A DNA stretch of 64,000 bases, taken from contig NZ_OZ240249.1 of assembly GCF_965198245.1 (NCBI RefSeq), positions 3,286,001-3,350,000 on the forward strand. The letters are read 5' to 3'. Below are positions 15,179 through 24,121 of this stretch, in pieces. The stretch's first letter is position 1; each line of letters begins with the position of its first letter. Position numbers and translations under genes: made by a program. Below the pieces are notes generated by a model that ran no database searches, was not told the origin of the DNA, and worked only from the letters and a program-made list of their open reading frames with translations. This DNA comes from Poriferisodalis sp965198245 (GTDB taxonomy: Bacteria > Actinomycetota > Acidimicrobiia > Acidimicrobiales > Poriferisodalaceae).

Positions 15179-17185
15179 TCATCGCTGGCCCAGTCCCACT
15201 CGCTGCTCGAGTCGTTGGCTGTACTTCGACATGGCGAACGCCACAACCCAATAGACAGCCGAGACGAACAGCAGTCCCTCACGTCTAACACCCAGGAACT
15301 GCGACTGGTTCGGGACCACCGAGTTGGCCATCCGCAGGAAGTCGAACAGCCCGATGATGGCGAGCAGCGACGTCTCCTTGAACGTAGCGATGACCTGTCC
15401 CACCAGCGGCGGGATCGACACTCGCAGCGACTGGGGCAGCACGATGAATCCGGTGCGCTGGGTGGTGGTCAGCCCGACGGCGTCGGCCGCCTCGTACTGC
15501 CCGCGGCGGATCGACTGCAGCCCTCCGCGCACGTTCTCGGCCAGGTACGCGGCCGAGAACAAGGTGTAACCGATGATCGCTGCGGCCAGTTCCGCTAGCT
15601 CCATGCCGTCGGGCAGGAACAGCGGCACAACGCCGGAGAAGAACAGCAGCAACGTGATGAGCGGGACGCCGCGGATCACCTCGATATAGACCGTCGACAA
15701 CACCCGGAAGATCGGCAGGCGGGAGGTTCGTGCCAGCGCCAGCAGCACCCCGATCGGGAACGACAGCATGATCGTCAGCACCGAGACAAGCAATGTGACG
15801 CTGAATCCCCCGACGAACATGTTCGTCGGCGTCTCCACAGTCGACGGCGAGTTGATGACCGTCGCGCCGTAGAAGACGAGCAGCACAACGAACAGCCACG
15901 CTCCCACCAGCCTGCGACGCTGGGCGGCAACGCCTGCGAAGTTGGGCGCCAACAGCCCTGCGACCGCCAGCAGAACGAATCCGATGCGTGCAACCTGCAG
16001 CATCGAGTACCAGCCGAAGAACGCCGCAACCCACTGGAACGCGGCCAGCAGCAGTAGGCCGATCGCTGCCAACCGCCCGAACTCGCCGGCGTCGGTCCGC
16101 GTCATCCACCACAGCGCCGCCGAGCCCGCTACTCCGAAGGCCAACCCCATCGGCAGCATGGTCGAAAACACATGGGCGTAGTCGATCTCGGGGTCGCGCA
16201 TGACGACCCAATAGAGGAAGAACGGGCTCAGCAGCCACAACAAGTTGACCGTTGCACGTGTCTTCGCCAAGGATCTGCGTGGCAGCACCGATGCGGCGTC
16301 CTCATCGGCGCCGTCGGCGTCGTCGGCGTCCGCGGCCGCCTGTGACAAGGCGATGGCGCGGTCGCGTGCGAGTCGCCCAAGGGCAAAACAGCCCACCAAC
16401 AGCAGCCACATGACTGTCCACGGCAGCCTTGTGCTCATCGCCACGATGCGGCCAGGCTCAGCGATGAACTCGCCTTCGGTGAATCCGTAGTGACCGTAGC
16501 GAACCACCCAGGTGGACGCCACCAGCAGACCCGGCACGCCGAAGATGAGCCAGGAGACCGGGATCGCGGTCGTGCGACGGCGCAGATCATCGAGTGACAG
16601 CCACAGGGCCAGACTGATCCCGAACAGCACCAACGCAAGGACCCACCACACCCATCGATCCGCCATCGCGGAGGCGAAGGACTCGCGCACCCGCTCGCCG
16701 GCACCGTCGCGCAGCGCCTCGCCCGCTGCATCGGTGAGCACGCTCGGCTCGCGCAGCACCACGCCAGTCGCGATGAGGGCGGCCCCTGACATCAGCCAGC
16801 CCATCAATCGCTTTACGGTCACCCCGCCCCAGCGAGCCCAGATGCCGGCACTCACTCCCGCGAGCACCATGATCGTTCCGACCACCACCCAGATGCGCAC
16901 GTACTGGTGCTCGGGGTAGGCCTGGGTGAACAGGAGACGCAGGTTGGTGCGCACGGCAATCCAGGAGCGCTCCTCGCTGAACACGAAGTTCAACAGGCCG
17001 CGGTACGCAAACAGCGCTATGAGGACCGCCAAGACGGTGAGAATCGAATTGCGGGTGTTGGGGAAGAGGTTCTCGCGGATCCAGCGACCTGGCGGCAGGC
17101 TCGGGCGGTCAGGCGGGCTCGTCGCCGGGCCCACCGGCTCGGCCGCCATGACCGTCAAGGCAGCGGGCTGCATCGGATCGGTCAC
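15179..17185 (-). CDS. aapM: General amino-acid ABC transporter permease with extended membrane N-terminus
   Basis: A 668-residue membrane protein. The C-terminal third is a HisM-type permease with the EAA loop ENVRGGLQSIRRGQYEAADA, VGLTTTQRTGFIVLPQSLR and a following FKETSLLAIIGLFDF. Proteobacterial AapM proteins are about 380-430 residues, so the N-terminal part is long; it contains many extra hydrophobic helices and a charged acidic loop (DADDADGADEDAAS). GTG 17,185 starts 1 nt after the aapQ stop. It pairs with AapQ as the heterodimeric channel. Confidence 0.88.
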   Translation of the reverse strand: MTDPMQPAALTVMAAEPVGPATSPPDRPSLPPGRWIRENLFPNTRNSILTVLAVLIALFAYRGLLNFVFSEERSWIAVRTNLRLLFTQAYPEHQYVRIWVVVGTIMVLAGVSAGIWARWGGVTVKRLMGWLMSGAALIATGVVLREPSVLTDAAGEALRDGAGERVRESFASAMADRWVWWVLALVLFGISLALWLSLDDLRRRTTAIPVSWLIFGVPGLLVASTWVVRYGHYGFTEGEFIAEPGRIVAMSTRLPWTVMWLLLVGCFALGRLARDRAIALSQAAADADDADGADEDAASVLPRRSLAKTRATVNLLWLLSPFFLYWVVMRDPEIDYAHVFSTMLPMGLAFGVAGSAALWWMTRTDAGEFGRLAAIGLLLLAAFQWVAAFFGWYSMLQVARIGFVLLAVAGLLAPNFAGVAAQRRRLVGAWLFVVLLVFYGATVINSPSTVETPTNMFVGGFSVTLLVSVLTIMLSFPIGVLLALARTSRLPIFRVLSTVYIEVIRGVPLITLLLFFSGVVPLFLPDGMELAELAAAIIGYTLFSAAYLAENVRGGLQSIRRGQYEAADAVGLTTTQRTGFIVLPQSLRVSIPPLVGQVIATFKETSLLAIIGLFDFLRMANSVVPNQSQFLGVRREGLLFVSAVYWVVAFAMSKYSQRLEQRVGLGQR

Positions 17186-17186
17186 C

Positions 17187-18731
17187 TCAGCGCTCCACGA
17201 TCCGCAGCCGGATGTTGAAGAAGTTGACGACCGCGGAGATCGTCAGCGAGCACGCCAGGTAGAACAGCATCCACACCGCCATGACCTGCAGCGTCTTGCC
17301 GGTCTGGTTGTAGACGGTCTGGCCGATCTGGACGAGGTCGCTGTAGCCCACGGCGATGGCCAGCGACGTGTTCTTGGTGAGGTTCAGGTACTGATTGCCC
17401 ACCGGGGGCAGGATCACCCGCAGCGCCTGGGGCAAGATCACCTGCCGCAACGCCGTCGAGCGTCGCAGACCCAGTGCTTGTGCGGCTTCGCTCTGGCCCT
17501 TGGGCACTGCCAGGATGCCGCCGCGCACGATCTCTGCGATGAACGCTGCCGTGTAGAAGACCACGCCGAAATAGACGGCGGCGAAACCGATGGGCAGGTT
17601 CAGACCGGCGGGTCCGTAGTTGGGAAAGTTGCCCGGCTGGGTGATGTCGGGCCTCATTGCATCGATAGGCGGACCGGTGCGGCCATTTCCGAACTTGTCG
17701 GCGAGCACGCCGAGGCCGTCAGACGATGAGTTGACGACCCAACTCGACAATCCGGGCCACAGCACCGCCACGAAGAGCACGACAATCGCCGCTGCCACCA
17801 CGGCGAAGATCATGCGGAACCAGTCGTCGTCGGTGAGCCGCGTGAGGCCTGCGGGCGTGCGGTGCTGAGCGAGGAAGCGGCGTATCCACCACACCGCCAC
17901 CGCTACCGCAGCGACGGCCGCGACGAGTTGCACAGCTCCTTGTGGGATGGCTCCGACCGCATCAGCCAGACCGCCGAGAATGTTCCCCAACCAGCCAAAG
18001 ATGGGATGCACCCACCAGCCCACGATGGCGAAGACAGCAACGATTCCGGTGGCCCACGCGCCAGCGTTAGTCTGCGCGCCGGTCATCTCCCGCTTGGTTG
18101 CGAGCCGCCGGAATACGAAGTGGGCGATCACCGCGCCGATCACCAAGATGACGGCCCACTGGTAGAAGCCATCGGCGACGAAGACGCGCGGGATCGACAG
18201 GCCCTTGTTGGACAGGTGCACCCAACCGGGAATCGGTCCCATCCCGAAGGAGACATTCGGGAGCGTCGCCAGAACCGCGGCGTACACCAGGATCTGAACC
18301 AGCAACGGAATGTTCCGCAGGGTTTCCACGTACACGCCCGCCAGACGGCGGAGCGGCCAGTTGGACGACAGCCGCGCCAGACCCACCAGCACACCGACCA
18401 CCGAGGCGAGAGCGATGCCTGCAGCCGCCATGCGGATGGTGTTCACCATGCCGACCCAGAGCGCTCGGCCGCCCGAATCGGGATTGGTGTCGATGCCCCA
18501 GCCGACCTTGATGCCGATGTGGTCGGAGATGAAATCGAAATCGATGTTCGCGCCACGAGCGCGCAGGCTGTCGCCCGCCTCGGTGGCAAGGAACCACATG
18601 GCCGCCAGGACCAGGATGAGCGTGCCGACCTGGGCGATCCAGCGCACGACGGTGGCGTCTCGGTAGAACGGCGGACGGCTCCCCAACGTGGCAAGGGAGG
18701 CGTCACGGGCCGGTGCTCGTGGGTCGCTCAC
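17187..18731 (-). CDS. aapQ: General amino-acid ABC transporter permease
   Basis: A 514-residue permease with the HisMQ-type EAA loop AEIVRGGILAVPKGQSEAAQ, ALGLRRSTALRQVILPQALR and LTKNTSLAIAVGYSDLVQIG. An early membrane helix is followed by a periplasmic-type segment (GANIDFDFISDHIGIKVGWG), typical of AapQ. A middle hydrophobic stretch makes it longer than the usual 400 residues. GTG 18,731 lies 8 nt behind TAGGGT, so this gene may have its own leaderless promoter downstream of the aapJ stem-loop, besides read-through. Confidence 0.9.
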   Translation of the reverse strand: MSDPRAPARDASLATLGSRPPFYRDATVVRWIAQVGTLILVLAAMWFLATEAGDSLRARGANIDFDFISDHIGIKVGWGIDTNPDSGGRALWVGMVNTIRMAAAGIALASVVGVLVGLARLSSNWPLRRLAGVYVETLRNIPLLVQILVYAAVLATLPNVSFGMGPIPGWVHLSNKGLSIPRVFVADGFYQWAVILVIGAVIAHFVFRRLATKREMTGAQTNAGAWATGIVAVFAIVGWWVHPIFGWLGNILGGLADAVGAIPQGAVQLVAAVAAVAVAVWWIRRFLAQHRTPAGLTRLTDDDWFRMIFAVVAAAIVVLFVAVLWPGLSSWVVNSSSDGLGVLADKFGNGRTGPPIDAMRPDITQPGNFPNYGPAGLNLPIGFAAVYFGVVFYTAAFIAEIVRGGILAVPKGQSEAAQALGLRRSTALRQVILPQALRVILPPVGNQYLNLTKNTSLAIAVGYSDLVQIGQTVYNQTGKTLQVMAVWMLFYLACSLTISAVVNFFNIRLRIVER

Positions 18732-18739
18732 CGCAGGTC

Positions 18740-18745
18740 ACCCTA
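18740..18745 (-). promoter_or_regulatory. TAGGGT -10 box before aapQ
   Basis: TAGGGT on the minus strand, 8 nt before the aapQ GTG and downstream of the aapJ stem-loop. It would allow permease and ATPase genes to be transcribed separately from the binding protein. No -35 box seen. Confidence 0.45.
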
Positions 18746-18799
18746 CGCGACGGAGTTTCTCACGTCGGGCTATTGGGCTTTTCTACTCATTGTGCTCAT

Positions 18800-18847
18800 A
18801 CAAGCGACGGCCCCCGATCCGGTCGGATCGGGGGCCGTTCGCTTGTC
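18800..18847 (-). terminator. Strong stem-loop between aapJ and aapQ
   Basis: GGCCCCCGATCC and GGATCGGGGGCC pair around GGTC. The stem extends outward through CAAGCGA/TTCGCTTG with one bulged base. It lies in the 170-bp gap after aapJ. There is no long T-run, so it may be a partial terminator or an mRNA-stabilising element that favours the binding-protein message, as seen in other solute-binding ABC operons. Confidence 0.75.
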
Positions 18848-18901
18848 ATGTGTTCGCTCACCCACACGACTGGGGAGGTCCCCAGCCGGCAGGCTCAGCG
18901 A

Positions 18902-20059
18902 TTAGCGAGCAGGTGGTGCGTAGATGAGTCCGCCCGCAGTCCAGCGCGCGTTCGCCGAGCCGTCACGGCTCAGGCCGACCGGGCCGAGGTTGCGGGTGTA
19001 GATCTCGTCGTAGTTCCCGACCTGGCTGATCACGTTGTAGAACGCGTCGGCCGTCAGACCCATCTTGGTCTGCAGCTCACCCTCGCCGCCGAGCATGCGG
19101 ATCGCCTCGGCGTCGAGGCTGCCGCCCGAAAGCATGGAGTCGATGTTCTCCGACGTGATGCCCTTCTCATCAGCGATGATCGTGGCGTACACCGCCCAGT
19201 TGACGACGTCGCCGAAGGTCGACTGGTTCTGCGGGTAGACCGGACCCAGCGGCTCCTTCGAGATCGGCGTCGGCGGGAAGATCACCCACTCCTGATCGCC
19301 TTCCTGCTTGACCTTGCGGCCGACGAGCGCGGAGCCGTCGGTGGTGACCGCATCGCACGCACCTTGGATGAAGTTGTCGGTGACGATGTCGAAGTCCTCG
19401 AACGTCGACAGCGTGATCTCGATGCCGGCTGCGTTAGCCGCGTCAGCGATGTTCTTCTCGGTGGTCGTGCCGGCGTTGGTGCACACCGTGGCGCCATCCA
19501 GATCCGCCACCGTCGAGGAGGCCGAGAAGTTGTCGCTCACGCGGGCCATGATCTGCTGGCCGTCGTAGTAGGTGGTCGGTCCGAAGTCGAGCACGAGGTC
19601 GGTGTCCCGGCTCTGGGTCCAGGTGGTGTTACGCACCAGCAGGTCGATGTCGCCGGTCTCCAGCGCGGTGAACCGCTCGGCCGCGGTCAGCGGCACGAAG
19701 TTCACAGCGCCCGCATCACCCAGGATCGCTGCTGCTACTGCACGGCAGTAGTCGGCGTCGAAGCCGGTCGTGCTGCCGTCGGGCTGCGTTTCGGAGAAGG
19801 CAACTGCCGAACCGCTGACGCCGCAGTTGAGCGAGCCGCGATCCTGGACCGTAGCCAGCAAGTCGCCTGTGTCCTGTACCAGGGCGACTTCGGTTTCAGG
19901 CTCTGCCGCCTCGGTCGTGGCAGCTGGCTCGTCGCCATCGACATCCTGGTCGTCGCCATCGCCGGAGCCGCACGCAGCGGCCATCAAGGCGAGCGCAACA
20001 AGCACGCCGCCGAGTCGCAGTGCAGACCGCCGGGAAATCGGCGCGATACGTCTATTCAT
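18902..20059 (-). CDS. aapJ: General amino-acid ABC transporter, substrate-binding lipoprotein
   Basis: A 385-residue solute-binding protein. MNRRIAPISRRSALRLGGVL plus VALALMAAACG forms a lipoprotein signal peptide with Cys at the lipobox, as expected in a Gram-positive-type envelope. The body has the amino-acid-binding features LNCGVSGSAVAFSETQPDGS, TGFDADYCRAVAAAILGD and RDTDLVLDFGPTTYYDGQQI, close to AapJ. ATG 20,059 follows GGAGGG. It captures amino acids outside the membrane for the AapQM permease. It is first in the operon and followed by a strong stem-loop. Confidence 0.92.
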   Translation of the reverse strand: MNRRIAPISRRSALRLGGVLVALALMAAACGSGDGDDQDVDGDEPAATTEAAEPETEVALVQDTGDLLATVQDRGSLNCGVSGSAVAFSETQPDGSTTGFDADYCRAVAAAILGDAGAVNFVPLTAAERFTALETGDIDLLVRNTTWTQSRDTDLVLDFGPTTYYDGQQIMARVSDNFSASSTVADLDGATVCTNAGTTTEKNIADAANAAGIEITLSTFEDFDIVTDNFIQGACDAVTTDGSALVGRKVKQEGDQEWVIFPPTPISKEPLGPVYPQNQSTFGDVVNWAVYATIIADEKGITSENIDSMLSGGSLDAEAIRMLGGEGELQTKMGLTADAFYNVISQVGNYDEIYTRNLGPVGLSRDGSANARWTAGGLIYAPPAR

Positions 20060-20333
20060 TGAGAACGTTCCCTCCATCGGTAGTACAGAACGCGGGTGCG
20101 ATACGCGCTATTACGCGCTCCACTGCACCCGACGGTCCGCGAGACTACCCGCCCGCATTTGCGGCCCGGGACCGTTTACGAAGAAAAATGAGACAAATTA
20201 AGAAGAAACATGAGATAGAAGCATGAAATTCGTCCTCGGAGCATTCGGTCTTGGAAGGTTCGCAGAGGGCTTGGACAGCTCCCGAGCGGGCCTCTCATGT
20301 GGTGGCGGGGCATCGAGGGGGCACACTTGGCCG

Positions 20334-21101
20334 ATGGCCCAGTCAGCCGACCACACCCTTGCCGCGAGCGTGGCCACCGAGACCGGGACCCTGCTGGTGG
20401 AGATCCGTGAGCGGCTCTTCTCATCGGGAGCCGGAACCTGGGAGGTCCGCGACACCGGCGACAACGAGGCCCACCGGCTCATCGTGAACCGCTTGTCCCA
20501 AGCGCGGCCGGGTGATGCGATCCTGTCCGAAGAAGGACGCGACGACCTGGCGCGACTTACCGCAGATCGAGTCTGGATCGTGGACCCGCTGGATGGCACC
20601 CGCGAGTTCTCCGAACCGGGGCGCACTGACTGGGCTGTTCATATCGCCTTGGTCGAGAACGGCGTGCCGACCGCAGCCGCGGTGGCACTGCCCGCTGTCG
20701 GCCAGACGCTGTGCACCGAACCGGCGCCGCCGTTGCCGGAGCCCCACAACGGCCGTCCGCGCATGGTCGTCAGCAGATCGCGCCCGCCAGCGGCAGCAAT
20801 CATCGTTGCCCAAGCCCTCGACGCCGAATTGATGACGCTCGGCTCGGCGGGCGCCAAAGCTATGTCAGTCGTGCTTGGCATGGCCGATATCTATGCCCAT
20901 TCGGGTGGACAGTTCGAGTGGGACAACTGCGCCCCCGCTGGGGTGGCGCGAGCAGCCGGCCTGCACGCCAGCCGGTGCGACGGTTCGGAGCTGGCGTACA
21001 ACTTCGCCGACCCTTGGCTGCCGGATCTGCTCATCTGCCGCCCCGAGTACGCAACAGACGCCCTCGAGGCGTTGAGAAAGGTGATCGAAGGCGAAGCCTG
21101 A
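20334..21101 (+). CDS. Inositol-monophosphatase-family phosphatase (CysQ-like)
   Basis: A 255-residue member of the Li+-sensitive phosphatase fold. Metal-binding motifs are LSEEGRDD (Glu), VDPLDGTREF (Asp-Pro-Leu-Asp-Gly-Thr) and QFEWDNCAPAGVARAAGLHA near the C-terminus. The DGTREF form is typical of 3'(2'),5'-bisphosphate nucleotidases such as CysQ, which remove PAP in sulphate assimilation, but histidinol or inositol phosphates are possible. ATG 20,334 gives the family-typical start; a longer reading from 20,223 adds 37 unrelated residues. Confidence 0.85.
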   Translation: MAQSADHTLAASVATETGTLLVEIRERLFSSGAGTWEVRDTGDNEAHRLIVNRLSQARPGDAILSEEGRDDLARLTADRVWIVDPLDGTREFSEPGRTDWAVHIALVENGVPTAAAVALPAVGQTLCTEPAPPLPEPHNGRPRMVVSRSRPPAAAIIVAQALDAELMTLGSAGAKAMSVVLGMADIYAHSGGQFEWDNCAPAGVARAAGLHASRCDGSELAYNFADPWLPDLLICRPEYATDALEALRKVIEGEA

Positions 21102-21136
21102 GATCGCCGGCTGGCCCGCAGCCAAAGGAGGGATCC

Positions 21137-21958
21137 GTGGAACTGAAGGCAACGAAGTACGCCATCGACGGTCCCGTCTCGACGTTGACGCTGTCACGAC
21201 CGAACCGCCGAAACGCGTGGACCGGGCGGATGCACACCGAGTTGCGCTGGGTGCTGGAACAAGCGGAACAAGACACGCAGGTCCGGGTCATCGTGATCAC
21301 CGGCGAGGGTCGCGACTTCTGCGTGGGCGCCGACACCCAGGCGTTGGAAGGTCATGGCCAAAAGGGCGGCTACGACCCGGGCACGGCCCCTGACCTGGCA
21401 ATGCCGGGCTATGGCGTGGCGCCGCAGTTCGACCAGAACTTTGCGTTCATGATGGCGCTGGAGACCGTGACCATCGCAGCCGTGAACGGCGCTGCGGCGG
21501 GCGCTGGGCTCGTGCTGGCCTGCTATTGCGACCTGCGCTTCGCTGCCGCGGACGCCAAACTGACCACCGCGCACGGCCCGCTCGGACTGCCCGCCGAGTA
21601 CGGCCTGTCATGGGTGCTCCCCCGCCTGGTCGGCATCACGCGATCCAACGACCTGCTGCTGTCGAGCCGCAAGTTCCTGGCATCGCAGACCGAAGGCTGG
21701 GGTCTGTTCAACGAGATTCTCGAGGGCCCCCAGCTCATGGACCACGTCTACGCGTACGCGCACGACATGGCGGCTCGGGTAGCGCCCAGCTCACTCGCCA
21801 CGACGAAGCGGCAGATCTATCTGGACCAACACCGGGACGTGGGCACCGCCGTCTCGGAGTCGGATCGACTGCTCGACGACATGATCCCCAGCCCCGACTA
21901 CCTCGAGGGTGTCCAAGCACTCACCGAGCGACGCTTGCCAGACTGGCCGTCCCGCTGA
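21137..21958 (+). CDS. Enoyl-CoA hydratase/isomerase family protein
   Basis: A 273-residue crotonase-fold protein. GRDFCVGADTQAL gives the first oxyanion-hole strand, and NGAAAGAGLVLACYCDLRFA the second. GTG 21,137 is preceded by a near-perfect AAAGGAGGG. It would act on an acyl-CoA thioester in fatty-acid or related degradation. It follows the phosphatase gene by 35 bp in the same direction, and the two may be co-transcribed although no functional link is evident. Confidence 0.88.
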   Translation: MELKATKYAIDGPVSTLTLSRPNRRNAWTGRMHTELRWVLEQAEQDTQVRVIVITGEGRDFCVGADTQALEGHGQKGGYDPGTAPDLAMPGYGVAPQFDQNFAFMMALETVTIAAVNGAAAGAGLVLACYCDLRFAAADAKLTTAHGPLGLPAEYGLSWVLPRLVGITRSNDLLLSSRKFLASQTEGWGLFNEILEGPQLMDHVYAYAHDMAARVAPSSLATTKRQIYLDQHRDVGTAVSESDRLLDDMIPSPDYLEGVQALTERRLPDWPSR

Positions 21959-21974
21959 AGGCTCTCGCCCTGCG

Positions 21975-23774
21975 TCACGCCTCGAGCACAGTGATCACGC
22001 CAGTGTCGCCGTTCACTTCGACGAGCGCGCCATCGGGGATGCGTCCCGTCGCTCCGGTCGCGGAGATGACGCACGGCAGACCCAGCTCGCGGCTCACGAT
22101 GACCGAATGGCTGAGCGCCGCGCCGACGTCCACGACGACAGCGCTCGCGCTCACGAATAGCGGAGTCCACGACGGGTCGGTGAGCGGCGCCACGAGCACA
22201 TCGCCGGACCCCAGCGCCGTCGGGTCGCTGCTGTCGAGCACCACGCGAGCCCGGCCCCGGGCGATGCCTGGGCAGCCGGGCAGCCCTGCCAGCACCTCCC
22301 CCGCTGCGAGCTGGGGCAATTCGTTCGCACCCCGGAGCGGCCACTGCGACATCGGCGGCGGGTCACCGACGATGACGAAGGGCTCCTGTCGTGCATTTGC
22401 GTCATCCCAGACCGCTTGGCGCTGGGCGATGACGTCGGACCAATCGGCCGGGTCGTCCATCATCTCGTGCATCTCGCTGAACCGCAGCATGGCGAAGTCG
22501 GTTTCGGACGAAGACATCCCGCGCTCGACCAACCTTCGTCCCAGCACACGCGAGGCGACGCGGGTCTCGTTGACGTAGCGCACGCAGTTGGTCTTGGTGC
22601 GCTCACGCCCGGGCAGGTACACCGCAGCAGCTCCCCGAGCCAGGTCGAACTGCATCTGAGTGTCCGGGTCGCCAGCGAGTAACTCTGAGATCTCTGCGCC
22701 CAGAGCTTCGCGCTGTGCCGCGAGCTCGGCGCGGCGTCGTGCGGGGTCTACGTCCGCTGGAGCGAGACGCATGCGGTCGATCGCTGCGAGTGCGATGTCG
22801 GGATCGGTCTCCCACGATGGGCAGCTGATCTCCCACTCGTTGGGACCTCGCGAGCCGAAGTCGTACAGGAACTGTGCGAAGGCCTCGCTGAATGCTGCTG
22901 CGTCGCCGCCGGCATCTTCGGCCGCTGCCGCGCTGAGGCGCTCGGCCAATCCGGCTGGGCCGCTGTCGAACAACTCGCCGAGCGTGGTCGACGCTGCGAC
23001 CTGCCGGCCGAGCTGCCACATCGCATCCGACGGCGCTGCTGAGGCCACGTCGCCGTACCCGGCCACCAGCTTGAGCGTGTCTTCGGGGCGACCCAGTGCA
23101 ATGCACACCTGCTCGAGCGCGCCCAGCGGCACAGCTGCGAGGAACGACACCTTCAGGTGGCGCGCGAACAGCTCACGGAACCCGGCGCCGTCCACGTAGC
23201 CCGACTCGAGGAAGTGCATCATCCAGTCAGCGATCTCGTGGTTGCCCATCTGCGCGAAGTCAGGCCTTTGCGCGCGGATCTCGGCAATGTTTCGTTCGTC
23301 CTCGTGAACCTCCGGCAGCGCTGGTGCTGTGAACAGGAACAGGAACGTCTCGCCGATGCGCTGCTCGGCTTCGGGGCTGGGATCGTCAGGATGGGACTCG
23401 TAGGGAGGAATCCCGGGCTGTTCACCAAAAAAGTTGCGGTCGACCGTCTCCACGTCGATGCCGGGAGCTCGGGCGCCGAAGACGCGCCCGACGGCTGCGT
23501 TCAGGTACGTGTAGCCGCCGAACACGCCGAGGAATACGCATTCGTCAGGGTCGAACTCGTCGTAGGTGAACGCACCGATCTGCACGTAGGCGTCCCGGAA
23601 CGCCAGCTCGGACATGCGGATGCCCTCGTCGTTCTGGAACGCGAAGTCGAAGGTGCTCATCTTCACCGGGTCGGGAAAGACCTCGCCGACGTTCGCTCGT
23701 GTCCAGATCGGGAACCGGTCTGACGGCTTGGTACCGACGAAGTAAGCGCCGCTCGCATCTGTCTGCCCTGACAT
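21975..23774 (-). CDS. PEP-utilizing-enzyme mobile-domain protein
   Basis: A 599-residue protein. The last 90 residues form the phosphohistidine swivelling domain: GCPGIARGRARVVLD, then GDVLVAPLTDPSWTPLFVSA, then ALSHSVIVSRELGLPCVISA, with His as the phosphorylated residue. The first 500 residues are largely helical and match no ATP-grasp or PEP-binding domain that I can recognise. It may act with a separate nucleotide-binding subunit, as in split PEP-synthase and rifampicin-phosphotransferase-like systems. GAGGGAGGCGAA precedes ATG 23,774. Substrate unknown. Confidence 0.75.
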   Translation of the reverse strand: MSGQTDASGAYFVGTKPSDRFPIWTRANVGEVFPDPVKMSTFDFAFQNDEGIRMSELAFRDAYVQIGAFTYDEFDPDECVFLGVFGGYTYLNAAVGRVFGARAPGIDVETVDRNFFGEQPGIPPYESHPDDPSPEAEQRIGETFLFLFTAPALPEVHEDERNIAEIRAQRPDFAQMGNHEIADWMMHFLESGYVDGAGFRELFARHLKVSFLAAVPLGALEQVCIALGRPEDTLKLVAGYGDVASAAPSDAMWQLGRQVAASTTLGELFDSGPAGLAERLSAAAAEDAGGDAAAFSEAFAQFLYDFGSRGPNEWEISCPSWETDPDIALAAIDRMRLAPADVDPARRRAELAAQREALGAEISELLAGDPDTQMQFDLARGAAAVYLPGRERTKTNCVRYVNETRVASRVLGRRLVERGMSSSETDFAMLRFSEMHEMMDDPADWSDVIAQRQAVWDDANARQEPFVIVGDPPPMSQWPLRGANELPQLAAGEVLAGLPGCPGIARGRARVVLDSSDPTALGSGDVLVAPLTDPSWTPLFVSASAVVVDVGAALSHSVIVSRELGLPCVISATGATGRIPDGALVEVNGDTGVITVLEA

Positions 23775-24121
23775 TTCGCCTCCCTCGCGCGCCTTCGGTG
23801 GGCGCGCAATGCACCGCACAGCCTCGCGCGGCGTCGCGGCGGTACGTACCACGTCGATCGAAGGGACGCGGCGTGGCCGGAAACGAAGCGGGCCGGGCAG
23901 CCACTTCCCCCTCATGGCGGCTGCCCGGCCAGGCCGTGATGTGATGCTAGGCCGAAAGGGACGACTTCGAACCATGTTCGCCGCGGCACGCTCGCAGCCA
24001 AGGGCGCGACGCCAGCAAGTCGACCGGCTGGCGCGCCTACCCTTGCCATTCCGGCCCGGGACTTACCCCGCGCCCGAAGCCCGCGCAGCACGTGGGCCAA
24101 TCACCACAGGAGAAGTGGCCG
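23775..24121. other. Divergent intergenic region with a 12-bp stem-loop
   Basis: This 350-bp interval lies between divergent genes. GGCCGGGCAGCC (23,891-23,902) and GGCTGCCCGGCC (23,919-23,930) form a perfect 12-bp stem with a 16-nt loop. On the minus strand the loop contains GAGGGGGAAG, which looks like a masked ribosome site, but no gene starts there. No clear -10/-35 pair was found for either flank. Confidence 0.5.

Noticed and set aside
20223..20333. Longer start of the inositol-phosphatase-family gene
   Set aside because: The additional 37 residues are unlike the family and there is no ribosome site; the ATG at 20,334 gives the normal N-terminus.
20711..21136. An open frame that extends the enoyl-CoA hydratase upstream by 142 codons
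   Set aside because: It overlaps the phosphatase gene in another frame; a strong AAAGGAGG site fixes the start at GTG 21,137.
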